Shown here piece after piece: positions 19,588-28,505 of a stretch of DNA of 43,175 bases; within the stretch, counting starts at the first letter, position 1, and each line of letters opens with the position of its first letter. The stretch is from assembly GCA_016845825.1 (NCBI GenBank), contig JAERSJ010000155.1, positions 1 to 43,175 on the forward strand, written 5' to 3'. Source of the DNA: Methanobacteriota archaeon (GTDB lineage: Archaea > Thermoplasmatota > Poseidoniia > MGIII > CG-Epi1). A program made the translations under genes and the position numbers. The notes under the pieces were generated by a model. That model was not told the DNA's origin. It saw only the letters and a program-made list of their open reading frames with translations, and did no database searches.

Positions 19588-21304
19588 AATCTTCTATTCC
19601 GCTTCGCACCCTTACAGCCATTCCTTGTTGGTTAAGTTCTATTTCTTTAGGCCCAATCATCAATTTTCCAAAAGCAATTAATTCATCATTAGGAGTAACC
19701 ACAATGCATTCGTCAAGGCATTTTAATTTTGAATCAATATGCTCTATAAATTTACAAAATACACTTTTTCCTTTTCGATTAAATTCAGCAGTTTCTGAAG
19801 TTACAACTATACGATAAGCAGGTTTTTCTGAATGTTTATGCAACAATTCTGCACCTTTTTTTTGAAGTATAAACATTCCTCTTCTATGGGAAAGCGAAGC
19901 CACATGTTCACCGTCTAGAAGTAAATTCCTCAATCTTCTTGTTTTCCTACTTATTACTAATTCAGTTTCCCCATCCGTAAATATCTTACCGGTGCCTTTG
20001 CCAAATTGATAATCCATAATACTTCTAACGCGAGCAATATCCCATTCTTGCATTTTAAATCCTTCAATATCGTCTTGCAACAGTCCTGGATGAAATGGAT
20101 ATGTCTCGGATAAATGATTTGGTACTTTTCCAAAGTAAGGATGAAGCATTTCACCAGATTCAAACGAATTACTCAGATTAGAAAATATAGGCCTAATATT
20201 TGATTTTTCTCCACTTTTGATAGGAGTTTTATAACGATAAGCAGGTTCAAACTTACCAATCCAGTCAATATTATTTTCTATGACTTCAAAGACTTTCATT
20301 AAGGCTGGAGAAGATCGTAATCGGCTTTCTACCAATTCCCATAGCAATCCGTCGTGAATAGCCTGTTTAATTCTCCTGATTTCAGCAAAAGAAGTCATGA
20401 GATTATGTTTTGCAATAATCTTCTGTCTTTCTTTTTTATCGAGCTTCTTTAGTTCAGCAGCAGTCATACCAGGGAATGCTGAAAACTCACTAGGCAATTC
20501 TTCTAATTCATCTAAATTTCTAGTCCCCCATGTGAACATTAGACTGTCTCTTGAGGCAAATTTAGCATAGCTTGCACTATCAAAAACATCGCATCCCAAA
20601 AATGCAGCTAAAGCAAAAACCATGGGATGACCGCATCCAAAAAGATGCACAGGCCTTGAAATATCAAGCCCTTTTTTAGAGGCTAAAATAACTTCTGATA
20701 AAAGTTTGAAATTATTTTTCTCCATAAGAGGAACGACCCCTCCGATTGGAAAAATTTCAGCTTTTGTTTTTGAAGCCATTTCTGCGGCTTTTGTTCTTAA
20801 ATCTAAATGGCGTCCACCTTGAATAGGCGCAGCTAGGAAAATATCTTGTTTGTTTGCATCGGCAGCTTCAATTCTTTTTTGTGTTTCTTCCAACTCTTTT
20901 TTAGCATCTTCAAACCTAGTTTCAGGTTCACAAAATACATCTAAGACAGTTCCAATATCAACTTTAATCTTTTTTTGGAAATCAAGTATTTCTTCCGGTT
21001 TCATCTCAATTTCGCCGTAAACATGAGATTGAAAAGTTCCACTATCAGTCATTATCGGACCCGGCCAGTTCACTAAGCCATGAACTCCTTTATCTTCAGC
21101 AACTTCCTTCAGTTTTGGATTTTTGTAAATGATATAACTGTTAGTAATAATACCTTGAGCACCGCATTCAGCCAACTCTTCCATAGAGAGCGTCATAATT
21201 TTTGGATTCACAACAGGAAGTAAAGTTGGTGTATCTAGAACTCCGTGTTTGGTTTTAATTTTTCCAAGTCGTGCAAGTCCATCGCGTTTATTGATTTCAA
21301 ACAA
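19574..21304 (-). CDS. tgtA: Archaeosine tRNA-guanine transglycosylase (with C-terminal PUA region)
   Basis: MTDSGTFQSHVYGE, APIQGGRH, GGVVPLMEKN, HLFGCGHPM, DSASYAKFA; archaeal C1/C2/PUA extension PYFGKVPNHLSETYPFHPG. Confidence 0.93.
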   Translation of the reverse strand: MFEINKRDGLARLGKIKTKHGVLDTPTLLPVVNPKIMTLSMEELAECGAQGIITNSYIIYKNPKLKEVAEDKGVHGLVNWPGPIMTDSGTFQSHVYGEIEMKPEEILDFQKKIKVDIGTVLDVFCEPETRFEDAKKELEETQKRIEAADANKQDIFLAAPIQGGRHLDLRTKAAEMASKTKAEIFPIGGVVPLMEKNNFKLLSEVILASKKGLDISRPVHLFGCGHPMVFALAAFLGCDVFDSASYAKFASRDSLMFTWGTRNLDELEELPSEFSAFPGMTAAELKKLDKKERQKIIAKHNLMTSFAEIRRIKQAIHDGLLWELVESRLRSSPALMKVFEVIENNIDWIGKFEPAYRYKTPIKSGEKSNIRPIFSNLSNSFESGEMLHPYFGKVPNHLSETYPFHPGLLQDDIEGFKMQEWDIARVRSIMDYQFGKGTGKIFTDGETELVISRKTRRLRNLLLDGEHVASLSHRRGMFILQKKGAELLHKHSEKPAYRIVVTSETAEFNRKGKSVFCKFIEHIDSKLKCLDECIVVTPNDELIAFGKLMIGPKEIELNQQGMAVRVRSGIEDFDKS

Positions 21305-21353
21305 TAAATCTCCACGAAGAAACCTTTATTTCAATTCATCTCTAAATTATATC

Positions 21354-23600
21354 ATGGACGAATTGAATCTACGAGTCACAGGTATGACCTGTGCATCTTG
21401 TGTCGCGTCAGTTGAGTCCATCGTTAGTAATTTAGAAGGTATAGATTCTGTAAGGGTTAATCTTCCTCTTGAAAAAGCCACAATCAGATGGTCTGAAGGT
21501 GCAAATGAAGATTTAGGAGCTGTTAGAGATGCAATTAGTAAAGGAGGATTTGGCTCAGAAGAATATGTAGATCCTAAGAAATATAGGCAGGAATCTTTAG
21601 AAAATGCAAACAAAATGGGTTTGCAGGTTATAATATCTTTAATTTTAACAGTCCCAACATTTTTTCTGACAATGTTTGTCGGAGATTTAGGACAGGTGTA
21701 TGACCTAGATTCACGATTATTTCTCGCTTTCATTTTATCCTCAATAGTTTATTTTTATGCAGGAATGGAATTCCACAAGGGAGCCTGGCAAGCAATTCTA
21801 TCTGGAAGAGCAAACATGGATGTTCTAGTCCATATCGGAACTACGACTGCTATGATTTGGTCTTCGCTTGTAGTATTTTCACCATATCTCGATTTTCTAC
21901 CTTCGATTTTTTCATCAACTACCCATGTATTCTTTGATGGTGCAGCTTTCATAATTTCATTCATTTTACTAGGTAATTGGTTGGAAGCTAGAGCTAAGTT
22001 AAGAGCCACAGATGCAGTTTTTTCGCTAATGGATTTAAAAGCAAAAACTGGTTCGATTGTTAATTCAGATGACTCAGTTTCAGAAGTGCCAGTTGAAGAA
22101 ATATTAATAGGAACTGAAATATTGGTTAAGGTTGGTCAAACAGTACCCTTAGACGGAATAGTAGTGAAAGGGGCAGCTTCAATGGATATGTCAATGATGA
22201 CGGGAGAATCTAATCCTGTTTTTGTTAAAGAGAACGATTTAGTTATGGGAGGTACAATAGTTTTAGATTCAGCAATTCATATAAAATCAACAAAATATCA
22301 TGATGATACAGTATTAGCAAATGTCATTAATTTAGTAGATGAAGCTCAGATGGGTAAGGCTCCAATTCAAAAATTGGTAGATAGAATCTCTGCAGTATTT
22401 GTTCCTGCAGTAGTAATTTGTGCCATTCTTGCTTCGCTTACTTGGATGTTTTTCTCAGAAGGATATGGAGATTATAATTCTACAGAATTAGCCATTATGG
22501 TTTTGGTGTCAACCCTAGTGATAGCTTGTCCATGCGCATTAGGATTAGCTACTCCGACTGCACTCATGGTCGGTACTGGTGTTGGAGCTCAGTATGGCTT
22601 GTTAATCAAAGGTATAGATGCTTTGCAGAATAGCTATAATACAAACACATTAGTTTTAGATAAAACAGGAACTCTTACAGTAGGCACACCATCAATAACA
22701 AATATCAAGTCAATAAGTTCAGATGAAAATAACATTTTGGCAATAGCAGCTTCTCTTGAATCTGCATCCACACATCCAATTGCTAAGGCGATTTCGCAGG
22801 CCCATTTAGAAAATAGCGAAGAATTAATTTCTTTTGACAGGATTGAAAATATAGGTGGAATGGGATTAGTAGGCTATCTAGACAATCAAGAATATGCGAT
22901 AGGAAACCAGCCTCTAATGGAAGAGAAAGAGGTCTTTGTTTCTAATCACATTGAAGAATTAGTGGATGTATTGTCAACTAGTACCGTAGTCTTTGTTTCT
23001 AAAGGAAATAAATTGCTTGGTTGGATTGAGATGAAAGACAAATTAAGGGAAACTACAAACTTAGCAATTTCAAAAGCAAAAGATTTAGGTCTTAAAGTAA
23101 TTATGCTAACTGGAGATAGGGCTGAAACAGCTTTAACGATTTCAAAAGAAGTTGGAATATCAAGGTTTGAGGCTGAGGTCAAACCCGACGGAAAAGCTGA
23201 ATTTGTAAAAAAGTTGCAGACTGAAGGTGCGAGCGTTGCTATGATTGGTGACGGAATTAATGATGCAGCAGCTTTAGCAGTTGCAGATGTTGGAATTGCA
23301 ATGGGTGCAGGTAGTGATATTGCACTAGAGGCTGCAGATATTGTCCTTCTTCGAGATGATTTATTGGATGTAGTATCGACATTAGATTTGGGTAAGGCTA
23401 CAATGGGTAAGATTCGAGGTAATTTAGCTTGGGCATTTGTTTATAATTTAATTGGTATTCCTTTAGCAATGGGAGTCTTAATTTCCTCGACAGGTTGGTT
23501 ATTGCCTCCGGCATTTGCAGCAGGAGCTATGGCATTATCCAGTGTTAGTGTAGTCTTAAATTCTTTGACACTAAGATCTTGGAAGCCATTCAGGGCATGA
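21354..23600 (+). CDS. copA: Cu+-transporting P-type ATPase
   Basis: N-terminal HMA GMTCASC, CPCALG, DKTGTLT, MIGDGINDAAAL; ATG 21354 preferred over the longer track ORF. Confidence 0.95.
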   Translation: MDELNLRVTGMTCASCVASVESIVSNLEGIDSVRVNLPLEKATIRWSEGANEDLGAVRDAISKGGFGSEEYVDPKKYRQESLENANKMGLQVIISLILTVPTFFLTMFVGDLGQVYDLDSRLFLAFILSSIVYFYAGMEFHKGAWQAILSGRANMDVLVHIGTTTAMIWSSLVVFSPYLDFLPSIFSSTTHVFFDGAAFIISFILLGNWLEARAKLRATDAVFSLMDLKAKTGSIVNSDDSVSEVPVEEILIGTEILVKVGQTVPLDGIVVKGAASMDMSMMTGESNPVFVKENDLVMGGTIVLDSAIHIKSTKYHDDTVLANVINLVDEAQMGKAPIQKLVDRISAVFVPAVVICAILASLTWMFFSEGYGDYNSTELAIMVLVSTLVIACPCALGLATPTALMVGTGVGAQYGLLIKGIDALQNSYNTNTLVLDKTGTLTVGTPSITNIKSISSDENNILAIAASLESASTHPIAKAISQAHLENSEELISFDRIENIGGMGLVGYLDNQEYAIGNQPLMEEKEVFVSNHIEELVDVLSTSTVVFVSKGNKLLGWIEMKDKLRETTNLAISKAKDLGLKVIMLTGDRAETALTISKEVGISRFEAEVKPDGKAEFVKKLQTEGASVAMIGDGINDAAALAVADVGIAMGAGSDIALEAADIVLLRDDLLDVVSTLDLGKATMGKIRGNLAWAFVYNLIGIPLAMGVLISSTGWLLPPAFAAGAMALSSVSVVLNSLTLRSWKPFRA

Positions 23601-23630
23601 TTTCTTAATCAACCTTCAATTTACAAGATT

Positions 23631-23852
23631 ATGACTGAAACGTTAAAATTCCAGATAGACGGAATGACTTGTGGCGGCTGCTCAGGAAGAGTAAAAGGCG
23701 TACTTGAATTAAATTTAAATGTTGAATCAGCAGAAATATCTCACGAAGAAAATAGTGGAATAGTGAAAACTAATGGCCAGATAACTGCAGAAGAATTGGT
23801 GAAGGTAATTGAGCAAACAGGGTTTTCTGCAGCTATTTCGCCCAGCTCGTAA
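23631..23852 (+). CDS. Heavy-metal-associated (HMA) copper chaperone
   Basis: DGMTCGGCSGRVKGVL metal-binding motif; directly follows the Cu-ATPase gene. Confidence 0.88.
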   Translation: MTETLKFQIDGMTCGGCSGRVKGVLELNLNVESAEISHEENSGIVKTNGQITAEELVKVIEQTGFSAAISPSS

Positions 23853-24480
23853 AATTCCTCAGACCATTTGGAGTTCAGATCGGCCTCTTAATTTTAGACC
23901 TAAATTATCCACAATTTTTGCTTTAGTTTCAGGACTATGGATATTCGGAACAGGTGAAGCAATTTTGATTGGTGCAGGAATAGGGGTAAGCCCCTGGACG
24001 GTTCTTGCTCAAGGAATTTCTGAACAGACAAGTTTTACGGTTGGTTTATCTACGTTTATTGTAGGAATAACGGTTCTTTTTCTTTGGATACCTCTTCGAG
24101 AAACTCCAGGTATTGGGACAATTTCAAATATTATTGTAATATCTTTGTCGATTGACGTTATGGGCCCTTTTATCCCTGAGCAGACAAATCTTTTGACACA
24201 GATAATTCAAGCATCGATAGGAATTATTCTTGTTGCAATAGGGAGTGCATTTTACCTCACCGCAAATTTAGGTCCTGGCCCTAGAGATGGGTGGATGACA
24301 GGCATTCAAAAGAGGACAGCATGGCCAATCGGAAGGGTACGTGCAGGAATTGAAATATCGGTATTAGCAATAGGTACTTTTTTAGGAGGAGTTTTTGGAC
24401 TAGGAACAGTAATGTTCGCGCTAAGTATAGGTCCCATGTTGGCAATATGTTTGGGAATTGTTAAGAAATGGGCTATCTAA
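23809..24480 (+). CDS. YczE/YitT-like multi-pass membrane protein
   Basis: LGPGPRDGWMTGIQKRTAWPIGRVRAGIE signature; about five TMs; start uncertain (TTG 23809 or later). Confidence 0.75.
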   Translation: MSKQGFLQLFRPARKIPQTIWSSDRPLNFRPKLSTIFALVSGLWIFGTGEAILIGAGIGVSPWTVLAQGISEQTSFTVGLSTFIVGITVLFLWIPLRETPGIGTISNIIVISLSIDVMGPFIPEQTNLLTQIIQASIGIILVAIGSAFYLTANLGPGPRDGWMTGIQKRTAWPIGRVRAGIEISVLAIGTFLGGVFGLGTVMFALSIGPMLAICLGIVKKWAI

Positions 24481-24521
24481 ACTATAATTCTATTAAAGCC
24501 CCATCAAAATGACATCTTAAC

Positions 24522-24598
24522 GGGCCGGTAGATCAGTCTGGAAGATCGCCTCCTTGGCATGGAGGAGGGCGCGAGTTCAAATCTCGCCCGGTCCACCA
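24522..24598 (+). tRNA. tRNA-Ala (GGC), CCA encoded
   Basis: Cloverleaf: acceptor GGGCCGG/CCGGTCC with G3:U70 pair, anticodon loop TTGGCAT, T-arm GCGAG-TTCAAAT-CTCGC, terminal ACCA. Confidence 0.96.
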
Positions 24599-24608
24599 TT
24601 TGGTATGT

Positions 24609-25355
24609 ATGGAACTGACTCCTGAAATTCAATCTACTGTAGCAAAAGGTGTAGCACTCACAACAGTAATGCTTTCAACAGGAGTATTAGCTAGATATTT
24701 CAACGTTAAAGTAAACTATACACGTAAAATTAACCATTTTGCAATATTTTTCTTACCTGTATTTATTGATCAACAATTTAATGCTGAAACTTTTGCAGAT
24801 TTCATTTATTTGGCAATTAGCGCCTTGATAACTACATTATCTTTAATTTCGTTTTATGGACCCATTAGACAAGCTATCCCTCCATTCCAACTAATGTTTG
24901 AGGGATTTGATAGGCCGGAAGACAGACCACACACATTGTCCTGGCTTTGGACTCAGTTTGCAGCAGGTTTTGCTGTAATGCTGCCTATGATATGGTTATT
25001 CGGCCAATGGGGATTAGAATCATTAGTTGTAATTCCAATTTTGATTAATGTAATCGGGGATGGATTAGCAGAACCTGTTGGCGTTAGATTTGGAAAATAT
25101 CGTTACAAGACTAGAGCTTTATTTACCAATAAAGAATATTTTAGAACATTTGAGGGGAGTGCTTGCGTATTGATTACTGGCTTTATTGTAATAGCAATGC
25201 ATACCGATTATTTTTCGACGATACAGTTTACTCTTGCAATGCTATTTGTACCTATAATAATGACATTAACTGAAGCTTATTCTCCACATACTTGGGATAC
25301 GCCTTTCTTGATGTTTACAGGCTACGTTTCATTATTATTGATAATGCAATTTTGA
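24609..25355 (+). CDS. COG0170-like dolichol/phytol kinase or CTP-transferase family membrane protein
   Basis: NVIGDGLAEPVGVRFGKYRYKTRALFTNKEYFRTFEGSACVLI resembles the GDGxAdxxGxxfG...kSxeGS motif; multiple TMs. Confidence 0.72.
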   Translation: MELTPEIQSTVAKGVALTTVMLSTGVLARYFNVKVNYTRKINHFAIFFLPVFIDQQFNAETFADFIYLAISALITTLSLISFYGPIRQAIPPFQLMFEGFDRPEDRPHTLSWLWTQFAAGFAVMLPMIWLFGQWGLESLVVIPILINVIGDGLAEPVGVRFGKYRYKTRALFTNKEYFRTFEGSACVLITGFIVIAMHTDYFSTIQFTLAMLFVPIIMTLTEAYSPHTWDTPFLMFTGYVSLLLIMQF

Positions 25356-25372
25356 ATTTTTTAATCAAATAC

Positions 25373-25906
25373 TCATGCAAGAGCTTCGTTAATTCGCTCT
25401 TCTAATTCAGATTGAGAAACAGCCCCACTTTCAGAATAAGTTACCATTCCATCTTTATCTATGATGACTAGTGTAGGACTTCGGTCAGCACCGAAAGCAT
25501 CGGTCATTTCCTCACTTCCGAACACGTAAGCCCAATTTTTACCTTCGGCTCGATCTTCTAAATCCTCCTGACTAACATCTTCAGTTTGTGTTAAGGAGAT
25601 AACTTCAACATCTTCTGGCATTGTAGTACTGTTACAATAACTTTTCAAGACCTCTTTTTCAAAATTGTGGCATGATCCACATCCCATATTCATAAATTCT
25701 AAAACAACTACTTTTTCATTTTCAAAGTCAGATAAATTAAAAGAATTTCCTTCACTATCTGTTAAAGTAAAGTCTGGAGCTTCACTACCAACTTCAACGT
25801 CAATAATGTTGTCTTCAGTTCCACTATCCATGAAATAACTGTTGATTGAAAATCCTCCAACGATTCCTGCGATTAAAAGGGCACCAAACAAAGTTCTTGT
25901 ATCCAT
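25373..25906 (-). CDS. Thioredoxin-fold redoxin (TlpA/peroxiredoxin-like), membrane-anchored
   Basis: VGSEAPDFTLTDSEGNSFNLSDFENEKVVVLEFMNMGCGSCHNFEKEV; N-terminal TM. Confidence 0.88.
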   Translation of the reverse strand: MDTRTLFGALLIAGIVGGFSINSYFMDSGTEDNIIDVEVGSEAPDFTLTDSEGNSFNLSDFENEKVVVLEFMNMGCGSCHNFEKEVLKSYCNSTTMPEDVEVISLTQTEDVSQEDLEDRAEGKNWAYVFGSEEMTDAFGADRSPTLVIIDKDGMVTYSESGAVSQSELEERINEALA

Positions 25907-25936
25907 ACTTCAAAGTTTACGGCACAGATTTATAGG

Positions 25937-26803
25937 TTATGCAGATTTTAAGAAGGTTAAAATTTTACGATGGTATACTTCAGGTTTTTCTAAAAAAGCC
26001 CAATGTGTAACATCTTCAAATTCGAAAAAAAGTGAACCTTCAATCAATTTATGTATCTCCTTACCAGATTCTGGACTTACCCAATTATCGTTAGATCCAG
26101 ACATAATGAAAGTTGGAATATTTTTTTTACCGATACTTTCGAAGATACTATTCATAGATTTATCGCCGACATATCCTCCAGTAGACAACAGGTGATTTTT
26201 CACAGTATCAATTGTTTTTTCATTCCATATATCTAAATCATTGTAAACTTTAAGAGCCAAATCTTTGGTTTCGTTCTCTTCTAAAACTTCCAATTCCTGA
26301 ACCATTTGTTTCTCCACCTCATGTTTCAATTCAGAGCTTATTTCTCCGTTACTTTCAAATGTTTGAAGTAAGGAAATTAGAACTGGAGAAGTAGGTAGTT
26401 GAGGTACACCAGTAGAGGCTATTAGAATTAAAGATGCACAACTATCCAATTTATCTGCAACCATTGAAGCAATAGAGCCTCCAGCAGAATATCCTACCAA
26501 ATTAATATTTCTTTTAGCGCCAGTCGGAATAAATTTTTCAATCAATTCATTAGCTTGATTGACGTATAGATTTTCAGAAGCAACATTAGGTACGTAATCA
26601 GATTTACCTCTTCCATAAAAATCAAAAGACAAAACTTGAAATCCTTGTTCAATAAGATCTTGAGTTAGATTATTGTAAATGTCTTTAGAAGTGGTTAGAC
26701 CGTGCATTAGAACTACTAAATTATCAGAAGCCTCGCCGGTAATTGAGTATCTTACTTTTCCGTATTCCAAATTAGTAAACCTGTCTATGATTTCCACAGT
26801 CAA
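25937..26803 (-). CDS. Alpha/beta hydrolase
   Basis: LMHGLTTSK, GYSAGGSIAS nucleophile elbow, SGSNDNWV, DVTHWAFLEKP. Confidence 0.9.
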   Translation of the reverse strand: MTVEIIDRFTNLEYGKVRYSITGEASDNLVVLMHGLTTSKDIYNNLTQDLIEQGFQVLSFDFYGRGKSDYVPNVASENLYVNQANELIEKFIPTGAKRNINLVGYSAGGSIASMVADKLDSCASLILIASTGVPQLPTSPVLISLLQTFESNGEISSELKHEVEKQMVQELEVLEENETKDLALKVYNDLDIWNEKTIDTVKNHLLSTGGYVGDKSMNSIFESIGKKNIPTFIMSGSNDNWVSPESGKEIHKLIEGSLFFEFEDVTHWAFLEKPEVYHRKILTFLKSA

Positions 26804-26841
26804 CTTTTGATGGTAGATTTATAAAAGTTATTAGCTAGAGA

Positions 26842-27690
26842 CTACAAGAAAGGTTTAACAAATTCTTCAGATAATTCCCATAATTTCACATTATGTTTAT
26901 CATTTTTAGCTTTACTTGAACCTTTTTTCACTTGAGAATTAGCGAAGAACTTTCCAGTAATATTTTTAACTTCATCTGAGCATGCCAGGTGAACACTAGT
27001 TTTTGCACCGTCCTTTACGTTGATTGCAGTTAGCATCATTGCTAGTCTTATTGCATTTCTCCAGAAGAAATTATTATTTTTTCCAAAATTTGTAGATACA
27101 AATCCGGGATGCAAGCAATTTGCAGTAATTCCAGTACCTTCAATTCTTTTCGCTAATTCATAAGTGAACATTACGTTAGCGAGTTTAGATTTTTTGTAAG
27201 TTTCAAAGCCAGCATACTTCTTTTCACCATTCATATTATCGAATTCAAAATCAATACCATAATGAGCACTTGACGAAACATTAACAATTCTTTTGTAATT
27301 GCTTTTTTCAACAAGGGGAAGTAGTTTTTTCGTCATTAGAAAATAGCCTAGGTGATTCAAAGCAAATGTTCGCTCAAATCCTTCTTCAGTAACTTCTCTA
27401 GATGTAAAATAAGCTCCAACATTGTTTAACAAAACATCAATTCTAGGATATTTTTTGGATACTTCATCAGCAACTCGAGAAACTTCTTTCATCAACATGA
27501 GATCCGCTATCAAGTAATCAATGTCTACATGGCTATCAGCTACTTTTCTTATTTGCTCTACAACTTTCTTCCCTTTTGTTTTGCTTCTTCCAATAAGAAT
27601 TAGATTACATCCTTTTTTTGCTAGTTCGATAGCAGCTTCTTTACCGATTCCATCGGTAGCTCCTGTGATTAGGCAAGTGCGACCGTTCAT
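26842..27690 (-). CDS. Short-chain dehydrogenase/reductase (retinol dehydrogenase-like)
   Basis: TGATDGIGKE, LLNNVGAY, SSSAHYG...YKKSK motifs. Confidence 0.92.
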   Translation of the reverse strand: MNGRTCLITGATDGIGKEAAIELAKKGCNLILIGRSKTKGKKVVEQIRKVADSHVDIDYLIADLMLMKEVSRVADEVSKKYPRIDVLLNNVGAYFTSREVTEEGFERTFALNHLGYFLMTKKLLPLVEKSNYKRIVNVSSSAHYGIDFEFDNMNGEKKYAGFETYKKSKLANVMFTYELAKRIEGTGITANCLHPGFVSTNFGKNNNFFWRNAIRLAMMLTAINVKDGAKTSVHLACSDEVKNITGKFFANSQVKKGSSKAKNDKHNVKLWELSEEFVKPFL

Positions 27691-28505
27691 GATTTCACCA
27701 TTAGATACCTATGATAATGTAGGTTTCCAGATTTAAACGCCTCATAGACAGGAGTTCCCTGTACTCCAGCAAAGGTCTCAAAGCTTTTTTTCATTCCCAT
27801 TGGCACACTTTCACTAATTCCTCTAACTTTACTATCATTAATATCATCTAAAGCCTCTAAAACTTCTTTGGTAATTTCTTTTTTCGATACAATATCAAAC
27901 CCAGCTTTCAAAAATATTTCATGTAATTTTTCCATACTCTCTTTATCCCTAAAGTCAGTCCAACAGAAATTTCCATCGGCCTTAAGAGAACGATAAACCT
28001 CTTTCACAAACGCTTCCACATTTCCATAACAATGCGATGATTCTACGTTGTAAATTATATCTTTGGAATTGTTTTTCAGTGGAAGGTCTTCGGCATTACC
28101 AACTTGGAAAGAAAGATTCTTTTGTGAAGAATACCAATTACTTGCTAATCCAATAGCGTCTTTGGAAAAATCAAATGCAGTCAACCTTTTTGGATTATAT
28201 GTTTTAGCTATCCAAGAAGCTCCACCGCCCCTTCCACAACCAACTTCTACAACCTCTTTTCCCTTCAGATCTACGTCACGAATGTTCATATTGTATAATT
28301 GGATGAAAAGACGATTTGGTTCATCTTCTTTTAATAATTTTAATTCTTTACCGTCTCTGTAACCATAATTCATGAAGCGGAAATCAGCCCTTCCATGTGC
28401 TTTTGCTAATCTTTGATACCACCATTTCCACATCCAGTTTCTAGTTCTACCTGGTGCAATTCTCAGTAGAGTTGCAAAAATGCGGGCAGGGATTCCCATT
28501 GCCAT
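27687..28505 (-). CDS. SAM-dependent class I methyltransferase
   Basis: VVEVGCGRGGGASWIA motif I; ENAEDLPLKNNS-like acidic loop. Confidence 0.88.
   Translation of the reverse strand: MAMGIPARIFATLLRIAPGRTRNWMWKWWYQRLAKAHGRADFRFMNYGYRDGKELKLLKEDEPNRLFIQLYNMNIRDVDLKGKEVVEVGCGRGGGASWIAKTYNPKRLTAFDFSKDAIGLASNWYSSQKNLSFQVGNAEDLPLKNNSKDIIYNVESSHCYGNVEAFVKEVYRSLKADGNFCWTDFRDKESMEKLHEIFLKAGFDIVSKKEITKEVLEALDDINDSKVRGISESVPMGMKKSFETFAGVQGTPVYEAFKSGNLHYHRYLMVKS

Noticed and set aside
28063-28362. 99-aa ORF antisense to the methyltransferase gene, and similar antisense ORFs across the RNAP genes
   Set aside because: Shadow ORFs created by codon bias opposite strongly conserved genes.
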